This document shows, piece by piece, positions 53,737 through 63,469 of a stretch of DNA of 64,000 bases. A program made the translations under genes and the position numbers. This DNA is from Hyphomonas chukchiensis (GTDB lineage: Bacteria > Pseudomonadota > Alphaproteobacteria > Caulobacterales > Hyphomonadaceae): positions 1 through 64,000 of the forward strand of contig NZ_AWFG01000063.1 of NCBI RefSeq assembly GCF_000682695.1, given 5' to 3'. Below the pieces are notes generated by a model. The model made no database searches and had not been told where the DNA came from. It was given only the letters and a program-made list of their open reading frames with translations. Within the stretch, counting starts at the first letter, position 1. Every line of letters begins with the position of its first letter.

Positions 53737-56472
53737 CTATTTCCTGTAGCTCAGTCTTATGTAACCGCGACGGCCAAGCAGGTCATAGGTCATCGTGTCC
53801 GTGTTTCCATCTGTCCAGCTGGCGACGAAAGGTGGGTCATTCTGGAAGATGTTGTCCACTCCGGCGGTTACCCGGAAGGCTTCAGTTACATCGTAGGAAA
53901 ACTGCGCATTGTGATAGAATTGCGCCGGAATATGAGAGCCCGGTCCTGATGTCGCATAGAAATCGTCGCCTTCGCCGATCATCTGGACAGAATAGGTTCC
54001 CGACCACTTGCTCGATGTTGTTGTCCAGGAGCTTATTGCGCGCCACTCCGGGTACCCCCCATTACCGCCGCCGATATAGCCTGCGATCATTGTGGGGTTA
54101 TCGCCCTCAAAAGCGACAGTTTCATACTCGGACAGATAAGTGGCGTTGAAATCAATCGAATGGTCGAGACCGAATTTCTCAAAACCGTAAACCACGCCGA
54201 TATCGAGGCCTTTCATTGTCTCGCTGCCAGTGTTCGCATTCTGCGTCGACAGATAGTTGACATCACCATTCAATGGGTTCCGGGTATGATGCTCGGGAGC
54301 ACAGAACTGGTGGGACAGGTTTGACGATTCATAGCAGAGTGACAGTTTGGTCGATCCCGGGGTCGTCCGTATGGCATTGTCAATCTTTATGTCGAAGTAG
54401 TCGAGCGTAACAGACAGTCCCTCGATGGGTTGAAGCACTGTGCCGATGGTGAATGATTCCGACGATTCCGGCTCAAGGTTCGGATTGCCACCCGCATCTG
54501 TCAGGACTGTATTGCCAAGCTGGATATAATTGGTCGGCACGCCGGCCGCCTGGCAGTTCAGGTAGATGTTGCTTGTCGGCGAAAGGGATGCCCATCCAGA
54601 GCATGGGTCGACCGTCGTCAGATTGCCCTCCGACACGCCGCCAAACAATTCCGGAATGTTCGGGATACGGAAAGCTGTCGTAAAGGTACCCCGGAGCTTG
54701 ACCCCGTCATTGATGCGCCAGTTCAGTCCGGCCTTGTAGTTGGTGTCGCTTCCGAACAGATCGTAGTCGGAATAGCGAATAGCGCCATCGAAATCCAGTG
54801 ACTGGACAAGAGGCATGTCCTTGACAAGAGGGACGCTGACTTCGGCAAAGACTTCTTTCGCTTTGGTTGCTCCAGAAATCGGATCCTGCTGGTTTCCGAG
54901 CGCGAGACCTGCGACCGACAGGGAATCCGGATTGCGCCAGCCCTTGTCTTCGCGCCATTCTGCGCCGAACGCGACACCAAGCATTCCGGCGGGAAGCTGA
55001 TACACTTCACCACTCATGCTGGCGCTGATCGCTTTTTGTTCATTGCCGCCAAGGCCCGTCTCCGTGAACACGATATAGTCGAGTACCTCTTGTGTGACGT
55101 CCCCGTATCCAAACAGGTCAGCACACGGGATGCCGCCCGTGCCGCACAAGGCCGGATCGAGGGCTTGCGCCAGGCGTCCGGTATTGATGTTGTTCAGGAT
55201 GGAATCGGAGCCGGTGTTACGTCCCCAGTTCAGGGAAGCCTCGTAGCTCCAAATGTCTCCGAGCGTTCCCTTGAGCCCGGTCACAATCCGGAAAGTGTCT
55301 GTCTCCTGTTCGAATGTGCGCGCACCATTTTCGAGCAGTCTGCGACGCTCCAGGACGAAATCGACGCCTGTTGGGTTGGTTGGGTGCGATGCATCAAACC
55401 CAATATTGACCAGCGTGGCCGGAGAGGCCGGCTGCGTCGACCAGCGCTTTGTGTACAGGAGTTCGGCAAACAGGTCGGCGCTATCGGTCAGGTGATAGGT
55501 GCCAAAAGTCGCGAAGCTGAGACGCTCAAGGGGGTTGGATGCGTTGAAATACCGGTTGTAGTTGAAGCCATCGCGATTGCCGTCGTATATCTGGAAGGAA
55601 TCGCCGTCGCCGCCGAGGGTTTGATTGAAGTTCACTCGGGTCGGTCCGGTCAGGACTGTTCCATCGGGCATGACATAGCCGGCTGGCAATGTGCCTCTTC
55701 CGCCAATGGTCGATGAGCTCAAACCGTCACACACAAATCCATTGGGGCCCGGCGTGCCTGGGCAAGGTGCACGGCTCTCGTCCCAGAGAGGCGCTGCGCC
55801 CGAGTCCTGATAGCTCATATTGAACATGACATCGCCCTTGGAGCTCGTCACTCCCCAGCTCAAATCCAGAAGCAACTCCTCGCCGTCACCTTCATCCGTC
55901 ATGCCATATTTGGCAGATGCCTCGAACCCGTCATAGCCTTCCTTGGTGATCAGGTTGATCACGCCAGCAACTGCATCGGCGCCATAGGTTGCAGACGCAC
56001 CATCCTTGAGGACTTCGACGCGCGACACCAGAGACATCGGGATCATGGACAGATCGACAGCGCTATTCGCGCCGGTGCCGCCATAGACAATCCTGCGGCC
56101 GTTCAGAAGGACCAGGGTTCTGTTGACACCAAGACCGCGCAAGTTGATTTGCGGCGTACCCCAACCATTGGACACCCAATACGCACTGCTCGAGTTGCCG
56201 CCGAAGCCTGCCGATGACGGGAGGCGCTGCAGAAGCGTTTCGAGATTTGTTATCCCGGTCTGTTCGATCTGTACGCTGTCAAGGACAGTTACGGGGCCAA
56301 CGCTGGTGAGATCCTTGCGCTTGATCCGGCTACCGGTAACCGTGATCGTATCCTCGACTTTGGCCGCATCATCTGCGGGCGCTTCCTGGGACGCCGCCGG
56401 CAATGAGGTCAAACAAAACGCGAGAGGAACAAGCGCTGCACTCATCAGGATACTGTTCTTAAGAGATTTCAT
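53737..56472 (-). CDS. TonB-dependent receptor
   Basis: 911 residues. Signal peptide (SAALVPLAFCLTSLPAASQ), TonB box region (DTITVTGSRIKR), plug (NLRGLGVNRTLVLLNGRR; DGASATYGADAVAGVINLI) and a barrel ending GYIRLSYRK. It has no STN domain. The ligand is unknown; the neighbours (cupin, zincin, PepSY/reductase) suggest a metal complex or peptide, and the HutC-type regulator suggests an imidazole-like or other small effector. Confidence 0.93.
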   Translation of the reverse strand: MKSLKNSILMSAALVPLAFCLTSLPAASQEAPADDAAKVEDTITVTGSRIKRKDLTSVGPVTVLDSVQIEQTGITNLETLLQRLPSSAGFGGNSSSAYWVSNGWGTPQINLRGLGVNRTLVLLNGRRIVYGGTGANSAVDLSMIPMSLVSRVEVLKDGASATYGADAVAGVINLITKEGYDGFEASAKYGMTDEGDGEELLLDLSWGVTSSKGDVMFNMSYQDSGAAPLWDESRAPCPGTPGPNGFVCDGLSSSTIGGRGTLPAGYVMPDGTVLTGPTRVNFNQTLGGDGDSFQIYDGNRDGFNYNRYFNASNPLERLSFATFGTYHLTDSADLFAELLYTKRWSTQPASPATLVNIGFDASHPTNPTGVDFVLERRRLLENGARTFEQETDTFRIVTGLKGTLGDIWSYEASLNWGRNTGSDSILNNINTGRLAQALDPALCGTGGIPCADLFGYGDVTQEVLDYIVFTETGLGGNEQKAISASMSGEVYQLPAGMLGVAFGAEWREDKGWRNPDSLSVAGLALGNQQDPISGATKAKEVFAEVSVPLVKDMPLVQSLDFDGAIRYSDYDLFGSDTNYKAGLNWRINDGVKLRGTFTTAFRIPNIPELFGGVSEGNLTTVDPCSGWASLSPTSNIYLNCQAAGVPTNYIQLGNTVLTDAGGNPNLEPESSESFTIGTVLQPIEGLSVTLDYFDIKIDNAIRTTPGSTKLSLCYESSNLSHQFCAPEHHTRNPLNGDVNYLSTQNANTGSETMKGLDIGVVYGFEKFGLDHSIDFNATYLSEYETVAFEGDNPTMIAGYIGGGNGGYPEWRAISSWTTTSSKWSGTYSVQMIGEGDDFYATSGPGSHIPAQFYHNAQFSYDVTEAFRVTAGVDNIFQNDPPFVASWTDGNTDTMTYDLLGRRGYIRLSYRK

Positions 56473-56953
56473 AGTCCGACTCCCGCCATGTCTGATTGTC
56501 TGGGTTTAGATGGTTTCTTAGGTTTAGTATGTACCTGTCTAGACAACCTGTCCGGTGTGGGTCAACCCCGTTCTTAAACTATTCGTTATCTTTCGAGCGT
56601 GCAGGTCAAAATACAGGCGCGCTGGTCAAGAATTGTGCGGGTGAAACGTGTCGGCGCTTGGGGCGTTACGTTTAAGGTGGCCCGGAAAGTGCGTGCGGCA
56701 TGCCAGCGCCGTTGTCGACGCACATCTGCCCAGTGTGATCGACCGGACCGAGTCATTTGAGGCCTGGTCCTGACGGGCTTGTCATCAGCGGACTTTCCAT
56801 TCCATCTTCGTCTTTCCGTTTCAAGAAAATCGAGGCGTTTGTCTGGCGAGCTACGTTTCACGTGTACCCGTGATCGGAGCCAGACACGTCGACCCTCACT
56901 CTCGAACGCGACGCCTGCTGCGGTCGAAACGCAACTCGAAGACGGCGTCCGCA
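56473..56953. other. Intergenic region between the TonB receptor and the FAD oxidoreductase
   Basis: It holds the receptor promoter region with the palindrome at 56536-56545. From about 56590 to 56953 I see no gene or repeat. Confidence 0.5.
56536..56545. promoter_or_regulatory. Candidate HutC-subfamily operator upstream of the TonB receptor
   Basis: Perfect palindrome TGTCTAGACA, containing GTCTAGAC, which fits the GTMTAKAC core I know for HutC-subfamily GntR regulators. It is 64 bases upstream of the receptor start. A TTGACC on the minus strand (56565-56560) lies 17 bases before CTAGAC, so the site may overlap the -10 region; the -10 match itself is poor. The obvious candidate regulator is the protein at 48155-48859. 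Confidence 0.6.
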
Positions 56954-58099
56954 TCACCATTGCGCCACCATGGTGCTGGTCTCGTGTTCGCCGTGTTGGC
57001 ACCAGACACAATCGCAATTTTGATGATTGCAGCTTGGATCGTTCAGCTGTCCCCGATAACGATGACGCGCCAGCGGAAACAGAAGTCGCTTTGGCACTGA
57101 AGAACTGTATGCACGGGCAAGCATGCCGCCAGTCTCTGAGCGTCCCAGCTGCCTGATCAGAAAGTCAATGCCGCGCCGACCTGCGACATTGAACAGGAAG
57201 CGGTTGACCACGCCGGTACGAAGGCCGGGTCGAAGCGCTTGCTGCCAGGCATCGGCATAGCTCGTCCCATTGATCAGGCTTTCGGCAGCCAGTCGTCCGG
57301 ACCGAATGGCATAGCGCAAACCAAACCCGGCGAGTGCATCCTGAAACCCCGCATGCTCGCCGATCACAGGATAGCCGCCTTGCACGGCCGTGCGTGGCAG
57401 GCGGATATTGCCGAAGCCGCCGAATGGCCTTGGGTTTTGCATGCGCAATCCGGCATGACGTTCGAAAAAAGCCAAGGTGGCCGCGAGGTGTTCCGCCTGG
57501 TCGCGGAAGCCAGAGAACATGCAGCTCGCCACCGTACCGCGACCTTCATGAACCAGAAGATAGGCGTATCCTTTCGGCGCCAGTTCAGACCCGAAGGCAA
57601 GCCAGGCGCCGTCCTCCATGTCGGTATCGAAGATTTTCCCCACTGCAATGATGTCGGCGCGGCGCGGTCCACCAGCAAGAACCATTTCGCTGGACGTCGA
57701 CGTCACACGGTCATTAAAGCGAACCTCGACACCCGCACCAATTGCCTGGTCGAGCAAGGCACGATCCAGCGTGCCATCGCCAGCGCCACGTCGCAACAGG
57801 TAGAACAAGGGTCGCTCGCCGTGGACACGATGAGGTTTGGCCTGACTGTCAAAAACGACGCCTTCGTTCATTCCGTGATAGGCGAACCCGGTTGAAATGC
57901 CGCTTGAAGCCAGTTCGTCGAGGGCATCCATAGGGTTAGTCCAGTTCTCCAGACCCTGAAAGTCATCATGAAACCGGTGGCCGATATCGGCGTGCCACTC
58001 GCGCACCATTACCTTTTTTCCAGCCTGCGCGAGCACAATTGCGCACGTCAGGCCAGCCGGTCCGGCGCCAACAATGGTGATGCCCTTGTGGTTCGCCAT
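56954..58099 (-). CDS. FAD-dependent oxidoreductase with Cys-rich tail
   Basis: 381 residues from the ATG at 58099 (GAGGAC upstream). The N-terminal dinucleotide fold (GITIVGAGPAGLTCAIVLAQ) and overall pattern fit the geranylgeranyl-reductase-like flavoproteins (HAGFQDALAGFGLRYAIRSG). The C-terminus ends in a cluster CNHQNCDCVWCQH, with four Cys and two His, suited to bind metal. It overlaps or abuts the desaturase gene upstream and is co-directional. The substrate is unknown; saturation or oxidation of a lipid is possible. Confidence 0.82.
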   Translation of the reverse strand: MANHKGITIVGAGPAGLTCAIVLAQAGKKVMVREWHADIGHRFHDDFQGLENWTNPMDALDELASSGISTGFAYHGMNEGVVFDSQAKPHRVHGERPLFYLLRRGAGDGTLDRALLDQAIGAGVEVRFNDRVTSTSSEMVLAGGPRRADIIAVGKIFDTDMEDGAWLAFGSELAPKGYAYLLVHEGRGTVASCMFSGFRDQAEHLAATLAFFERHAGLRMQNPRPFGGFGNIRLPRTAVQGGYPVIGEHAGFQDALAGFGLRYAIRSGRLAAESLINGTSYADAWQQALRPGLRTGVVNRFLFNVAGRRGIDFLIRQLGRSETGGMLARAYSSSVPKRLLFPLARHRYRGQLNDPSCNHQNCDCVWCQHGEHETSTMVAQW

Positions 58100-58109
58100 A
58101 TCGCCGTCC

Positions 58110-59174
58110 TCAAGGCTTGACTGATCGGGGCGCCGCGTTTCTCCGCAGGGCCCGCGCGGCTTCAAATGTTACAAGGCGCCGACCGAGCGTATCCCATAAT
58201 TTCAACCGGGTTGTCTTGAAGCTCTCGCCGAGCGTCATGCGCCCTGTGCCTGCCAGGCGGGGATGATCCCGCAATACGTCAGGCAACCGGTAGAAGGGAA
58301 TGCGGCTATAGAGGTGATGGACATGATGGATGCCGATATTGGCAGTCATCCAGCGCAATGGCGGCGGCAGGTCATAATATGAGCTGCCATAAAGCGCGGC
58401 CTCGTGAAGCTGCCAGTTGTCGCTTGTGTCCCACACAGTGTCTTCAAACTGGTGCTGCACATAAAACAGCCAAACGCCGATAATCGCAGCCAATGAGGTG
58501 ATGAACAGATAGGTAACCAGAAACGGCAGCCAGCCCAATGCAACGATCCCCGCAATCAGGAGTATGGCGATAGCGATGTTCGTACCCATGGCGCTCACCC
58601 AATACTTGAAACCGGCGCGCAGGAATCCAACCGGCAGGCGATGGTGGATCAGGAAAATGAAGATCGGACCGACCCCAAAGAGAACGAAGGGATTGCGATA
58701 GAGCCGATAGGCAAGGCGTCCTGCGAATGTGCGGGCATTGTACTCATCCACGGTCAAAGTCAGGATGTCCCCGACGCCGCGCTGATCGAGATTTCCCTGA
58801 GCGCTGTGATGCACAAGATGTGAGCGTTTCCAGAGATCATAGGGTGTCAGGGTCAGAATGCCGATTAGTCGGCCGGTCCAGTCATTTGCCCGGCGCGATT
58901 TGAAAAATGCTCCATGCGAGCAATCATGCTGGATCATGAACAATCGCACCAGAAAACCTGATGCGATGACGCTGATCGGGAGGGTCAGCCAGTAGCTGAC
59001 AGAGGTCGACCAAACCGCAGCGCCCCATAACAGTAACACAGGAACCAGTGTCACCGTCAATTCGAACAGGCTACGGATCGTAGAGGGGTGCCGATAGGCG
59101 GCCAAAATCCTTATCCAATTGCGAGCCGGGGCTTCTGGCGAGCCGGAGTCCTGCGCCCTATAGGCATAAGTCAT
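58110..59174 (-). CDS. Membrane fatty-acid desaturase family protein
   Basis: 354 residues with four membrane helices and the three di-iron His boxes: HDCSH (83-87), HLVHH (119-123) and a late IHHVHHLY. This is the acyl-lipid desaturase/hydroxylase pattern. It sits 10 bases upstream of the oxidoreductase start, so the two probably act on the same lipid. Placement in a metal cluster suggests membrane remodelling under metal stress (inference). Confidence 0.9.
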   Translation of the reverse strand: MTYAYRAQDSGSPEAPARNWIRILAAYRHPSTIRSLFELTVTLVPVLLLWGAAVWSTSVSYWLTLPISVIASGFLVRLFMIQHDCSHGAFFKSRRANDWTGRLIGILTLTPYDLWKRSHLVHHSAQGNLDQRGVGDILTLTVDEYNARTFAGRLAYRLYRNPFVLFGVGPIFIFLIHHRLPVGFLRAGFKYWVSAMGTNIAIAILLIAGIVALGWLPFLVTYLFITSLAAIIGVWLFYVQHQFEDTVWDTSDNWQLHEAALYGSSYYDLPPPLRWMTANIGIHHVHHLYSRIPFYRLPDVLRDHPRLAGTGRMTLGESFKTTRLKLWDTLGRRLVTFEAARALRRNAAPRSVKP

Positions 59175-59243
59175 GAATTGGTCCTCGCCGGTCGTCGTGA
59201 AGCGGAATGGACTGCTCCAACAGTATGGTACAATATAAGCCGA

Positions 59244-60119
59244 TCATTGCGCGCTCACGACTTGCAGGCTTTCGCAGACGGGCGTCAGAAGCGTTTCCAG
59301 TCGGGGTGCAGCACGTCGGACGGCGGCGACACCGGCAGCGATGCAGCGGCGTTTGTGTGCAAAGTCCAGCACCCCGACCGATACGCCATAATCGGGCCTG
59401 AGAACCAGGTCTGCCTCCTTGTCGCGCGATCTCGAAAATGCGTTATGGGTCACTTCAATTGATCTGAAAAACACGTCCAGACCGTTTTTAGGGGACTGGT
59501 CGACCTGTCGTTGGCCCGGATCGATTGTTATGACGCAATCAACGCCCGCCTCTCGTACCAGATCGACTGGCGAACTGTCTGAGTACCCGCCATCGATCAG
59601 GAGGTGAGGCCCATCTTTGAAGGGCGGCAGGATGCCGGCCAGGGCCGAACTTGCATAGACCGCATCGACGGCATTGCCACGTGTCTTGACGACCCGCTCG
59701 CCGGTCAGAATGTCGGTAGCGGTAATATACGTCCGAACACGTCCGGAACCGAGATCCTTGCCAAGTGTCAGCTCCTCGATGACAGAGCGGCCCCAGTCGA
59801 CGGTATGCTCGCCGGCGCCCCAGCCAAAGGCAAGCGCGCGCAGTTCGCGTCCAGCGATCGCGAAGTTCTTGATTCTGTCCAGCATGTGCCGTGCCCTGAG
59901 ATCAGGTACAGCAGGAAATCCCGACACGTCCATTGCGACCAGATCCCGGTACCAATCCCTGTTCAAAGAGTAGGTTGCCGCAATCAGCGCGCCTATCGAG
60001 ACGCCTGCGATCGTATCCGGATAATAACCAAGATGATTGAGCGCCTTGAGCACACCGACATGGGCCATGCCCCGCGCGCCGCCGCCAGCGAGTACGAGTC
60101 CGAAGGGTTTGTGGTGCAC
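59244..60119 (-). CDS. Patatin-like phospholipase
   Basis: 291 residues from a GTG at 60119, chosen because AAAGGA lies 8 bases upstream; an ATG at 60161 has no site. The catalytic dyad is intact: oxyanion hole GGGARG, nucleophile GVSIG, and Asp in LLIDGGYSD. It hydrolyses acyl chains of membrane lipids. It is in line with the desaturase and oxidoreductase genes. Confidence 0.9.
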   Translation of the reverse strand: MHHKPFGLVLAGGGARGMAHVGVLKALNHLGYYPDTIAGVSIGALIAATYSLNRDWYRDLVAMDVSGFPAVPDLRARHMLDRIKNFAIAGRELRALAFGWGAGEHTVDWGRSVIEELTLGKDLGSGRVRTYITATDILTGERVVKTRGNAVDAVYASSALAGILPPFKDGPHLLIDGGYSDSSPVDLVREAGVDCVITIDPGQRQVDQSPKNGLDVFFRSIEVTHNAFSRSRDKEADLVLRPDYGVSVGVLDFAHKRRCIAAGVAAVRRAAPRLETLLTPVCESLQVVSAQ

Positions 60120-60221
60120 GATAGTTCCTTTCGAACAAAGGGTTGAATGTCCCCGATACAAATTCGTTAGCTGTCTTTCAGTGAGGTGCCGCCAACGCGC
60201 GACGCTGTCCTACCGATACGA

Positions 60222-60899
60222 CTAGAGGCCTGGGCCAGAAGCATTTCCAGAATGGGATGGCCGGCGCCAGCGCGGCCAGAAGCGCGGGGTATTAGCCGCA
60301 TAGGCGCGGTATTCCTCGCCAAATTGAGCTTCGGCGTCCTTTTCCTCCCGAAGGGCGAGGCGCACGTACATGAAGACCAGGACCGGGAACATGACCAGAG
60401 TCAGAATGGTCGGCCATTGCACCAGAAAGCCGAACATGATCAGCACGAAACCGGCATATTGCGGATGGCGCATCCGTGCATAGATGCCGGTCGTCGCGAG
60501 TTTGCCCGAGCGCAGCGCGCCATGAAGGACCGGCCAAGCCGACGATAACACGCTGAAGCCCAGGAAGATAAAGGCCAAGCTTATAAAGTGAAACGGGCCA
60601 AAATGAGGATTGTCCTTCCAGCCAAAGATCATCTCCCAGAAGTGTCCTGAATCGTGGGCAAACCAATTGATGTTCGGGAATTGGGATTCAAGCCAGGGCG
60701 ACAGGAAATATATCGACAGGGGAAAGCCGTACATTTCTGTAAAGAGGGCAATGACGAAAGCACTGAACGCGCCGAAAGATGTCCAGTCCTTTGATTTGGA
60801 TGGTTTGGCAAAGCTGAACGCGAAAATGATGAAAATTGCCGAGTTCAGAATGACCAGAAACCAGAGACCGTATTCAGAATGAGCCATCTCGCCCTTCAT
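60222..60899 (-). CDS. Isoprenylcysteine carboxyl methyltransferase-like membrane protein
   Basis: 225 residues with about five helices. The C-terminal half has the ICMT/PEMT SAM-binding pattern GIYARMRHPQYAGFVLIMFG and EEKDAEAQFGEEYRAYAANT. Bacterial members of this family often sit in heavy-metal loci with unclear substrates. The ATG overlaps the stop of the DUF2933 gene by four bases. Confidence 0.87.
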   Translation of the reverse strand: MKGEMAHSEYGLWFLVILNSAIFIIFAFSFAKPSKSKDWTSFGAFSAFVIALFTEMYGFPLSIYFLSPWLESQFPNINWFAHDSGHFWEMIFGWKDNPHFGPFHFISLAFIFLGFSVLSSAWPVLHGALRSGKLATTGIYARMRHPQYAGFVLIMFGFLVQWPTILTLVMFPVLVFMYVRLALREEKDAEAQFGEEYRAYAANTPRFWPRWRRPSHSGNASGPGL

Positions 60900-61156
60900 T
60901 GGGGTGTTCCTTGATCTTCATCGTCGCGGCTTGCGCCATGACCGCCATGGGCTCCATGCCCGCCATGCATGAACAGGTGCATGCCACCGCACAAAAGCAG
61001 GAACCCTGCAGCGAAGACGAGATTGCCGGGGATGTGAGCCCTGTGCTCATACAGAAGCAGGAACCCAATGGCTGCGGCGAAGGCAATGACCGGCCACCAA
61101 TACCTGCGCCCTTTGGGCTGGTGCTCGTCGTGACTGGAATGGTTGTTATTGTGCAT
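60896..61156 (-). CDS. DUF2933 small membrane protein
   Basis: 86 residues. His-rich start (MHNNNHSSHDEHQPKG), two helices (WWPVIAFAAAIGFLLLYEHR; GNLVFAAGFLLLCGGMHLFM) and a His-rich end (HGGHGAHGGHGASRDDED). The DUF2933 type is common in copper islands. It probably binds metal at the membrane. Confidence 0.85.
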   Translation of the reverse strand: MHNNNHSSHDEHQPKGRRYWWPVIAFAAAIGFLLLYEHRAHIPGNLVFAAGFLLLCGGMHLFMHGGHGAHGGHGASRDDEDQGTPQ

Positions 61157-61183
61157 TGCACGAAACCTTCTTGTTGTGTGTTG

Positions 61184-61402
61184 CTAGCGGCTTGACCTGG
61201 GCGAGGTTGCGTCATGAAGAATTCGCCGGCAGGTCACGACCAGTCCGAGAATGAGGCTCGTAAAAACGAAGCCCGAAAAGACCCAGTCATCCCAGCGAAA
61301 ATGCTGATAATGATCGATCGCGAGCAGCAGCATGGCTGCGATCCCAAACGGGCGAGTGTAAAGCTCGATAACAGTCCAGAAACCCGGTTTGGCGCCATTC
61401 AT
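61184..61402 (-). CDS. Small two-helix membrane protein of the copper cluster
   Basis: 72 residues from the ATG at 61402, which overlaps the ATPase stop (ATGA). Two hydrophobic segments (YTRPFGIAAMLLLAIDHYQH; WVFSGFVFTSLILGLVVTC). No family recognised. The overlap indicates co-translation with the ATPase. Confidence 0.65.
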   Translation of the reverse strand: MNGAKPGFWTVIELYTRPFGIAAMLLLAIDHYQHFRWDDWVFSGFVFTSLILGLVVTCRRILHDATSPRSSR

Positions 61403-63447
61403 GCCGAGACGTCCTTCCGGTTCAGTTTGAGGAGCTGGGCGTTGACCGCGCAAATCACCGTGCTGGCGGACATCAACACCGCGCCAACCGCCGGCATCAG
61501 GATCAGGCCCCAGGGGAAGAAGACCCCCGCAGCCGCAGGGATAGCAAACGCGTTGTAGCCGGTCGCCCAGACGAGGTTCTGCATCATCTTGCTATAGGTC
61601 GCGCGGGCAAGTCCGATTATTGCCACAACATCGGATGGGCTCGACCTGACAAGGATGATATCGGCCGTTTCGATAGCGACATCCGTACCCGCGCCGATCG
61701 CGATCCCGACATTGGCCTGGGCGAGGGCAGGGGCGTCATTCACCCCGTCGCCGATCATCGCAACGATCAGACCGCGTGACTGGATTTCCCGAACCTTTTC
61801 CGCTTTCTGTTCAGGCAGGACTTCGGCGATGACTTCGTCGAGTCCGATTTCCTTGGCGACCCAATCAGCGACCTGCTTGTTGTCGCCTGTGAGCATAATA
61901 CACCGAATGCCCATTGCCTGGAGTTGAGAGATGGCGCTTGCTGATTCTTCACGGATTATATCTGCAAGAGCGATAGCGCCGATCAGCTTTTCTTCGATCA
62001 GCACAAAGACCACGGTCTTGCCTTGTGCGCTCAGGGTCTCAAATCGCGGATCGTCCATGACCAGTCCCTGGTCACGCAGGTAACCCGGGCTCACGACCTT
62101 GACATTCCGGTCCTTGACGACGCCTTCAGCGCCCTTGCCGGGGATCGCCTTGAACTTGTCGACCGGCCAGGTCTCCGGCGCGTCCCGGACGATCCCTTGA
62201 GCTATCGGATGTTCGGAATGGGCTTCGATCGAGGCGGCATAGGCGATGACCTCGTCTTCGGTAAACGCCGTGTCGAACACGAGTGTATCGGTGATCCCGA
62301 ACTCGCCTTTGGTCAGCGTCCCGGTCTTGTCGAAGATGATCGCGTTGATCTTGCGCGCCTCTTCAAACGCGGTCCGGTCGCGGATGAGCAGGCCATTGGT
62401 CGCTGCAATAGCGGTTGAGCGTGCCACGACCAGCGGCACGGCAAGTCCCAGCGCATGCGGGCAGGCAATGACCATGACCGTCACTGCGCGGGCCATTGCG
62501 AACGAGAATCCCTGACCCGTGAACAGGGTCCAGAACAGAACGGTCGAAAGGCCTCCACCAAGCGCAATGAAGGTCAGCCATTTTGCGGCTGTATTTGCGA
62601 GATCCTGTGTCTTCGACTTGCTGGCCTGGGCTTCCTGGACCAGTTTGATGACACTCGACAGAAATGTTTCGTCGCCGGTCTTGTCGACTCGGATGGTGAG
62701 CGAACCTTCTCCATTGATCGAACCGCCAATGACTTCTGCATCAGCCCCCTTGAAGATGGGCTTGGACTCACCGGTCAACATGGATTCGTTGAGCGAAGAC
62801 TCGCCTTTGATGATGATCCCGTCTGCGGGGACTTTTTCGCCCGGCTTGATCAACAAATGCTCGCCGCCGGTGAGGGTCGAGACGGACACATCGCTTACCG
62901 AGCCGTCTTCTGCCACAAGGTGGGCTTCGTCTGGCATCAGCGCTGCAAGTTTCTCGAGCGCCCGGCCGGCGCCAAGGACCGATTTCATTTCGATCCAGTG
63001 CCCGAGCAGCATGACTGCGATCAATGTCGCCAGTTCCCAGAAGAAAGTCTCGTCGCTTCCGAGTGCAACCATGCCCATCGAATAGGCATAGGCAGCGGTG
63101 ATCGCGACAGAGATCAGCGTCATCATGCCGATATCGCGGGTGGTAATCTCTCGCCAGAAGCCTTTCAGGAACGGCCAGCCGCCATAGAAAAACACGAGGC
63201 TTGAGAGCGCCGCCAGCACGTATCGGTCACCCGGAAAACGCAAGACGTCTGTCAGCCCAAGCCAACCCTGTATCATTGGCGCGAGCGCAAGAATTGGCCC
63301 GGTCGCAGCCAGGACGACCCAGAAGCGCTTGCGATATTCCGCGATCATGTCGGTATGGTCATGACCGCCATGCGCGCTGGGCTTGGTTTGCGGCCCTGAA
63401 ATCGTCGCCGCAGGATCGGATTGATGGGTGTGGGCGGAATGGTCCAT
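61399..63447 (-). CDS. copB: CopB-type P1B ATPase (copper/heavy-metal exporter)
   Basis: 682 residues. The N-terminus is His-rich (HSAHTHQSDPAA; HGGHDHTDM) instead of carrying a CxxC ferredoxin-like domain. The ion channel motif is CPH (Cys329-Pro-His331, VIACPHALGLAVPL). Actuator TGES (residues 225-228), phosphorylation site DKTGTLT (Asp373) and GDGVNDAPAL are intact. CPH plus a His-rich tail is the P1B-3 (CopB) pattern, linked to Cu(II)/Ag export. First large gene of the module, followed by small membrane genes. Confidence 0.94.
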   Translation of the reverse strand: MDHSAHTHQSDPAATISGPQTKPSAHGGHDHTDMIAEYRKRFWVVLAATGPILALAPMIQGWLGLTDVLRFPGDRYVLAALSSLVFFYGGWPFLKGFWREITTRDIGMMTLISVAITAAYAYSMGMVALGSDETFFWELATLIAVMLLGHWIEMKSVLGAGRALEKLAALMPDEAHLVAEDGSVSDVSVSTLTGGEHLLIKPGEKVPADGIIIKGESSLNESMLTGESKPIFKGADAEVIGGSINGEGSLTIRVDKTGDETFLSSVIKLVQEAQASKSKTQDLANTAAKWLTFIALGGGLSTVLFWTLFTGQGFSFAMARAVTVMVIACPHALGLAVPLVVARSTAIAATNGLLIRDRTAFEEARKINAIIFDKTGTLTKGEFGITDTLVFDTAFTEDEVIAYAASIEAHSEHPIAQGIVRDAPETWPVDKFKAIPGKGAEGVVKDRNVKVVSPGYLRDQGLVMDDPRFETLSAQGKTVVFVLIEEKLIGAIALADIIREESASAISQLQAMGIRCIMLTGDNKQVADWVAKEIGLDEVIAEVLPEQKAEKVREIQSRGLIVAMIGDGVNDAPALAQANVGIAIGAGTDVAIETADIILVRSSPSDVVAIIGLARATYSKMMQNLVWATGYNAFAIPAAAGVFFPWGLILMPAVGAVLMSASTVICAVNAQLLKLNRKDVSA

Positions 63448-63469
63448 GGCGGCGATCTTTTCCTACTGG

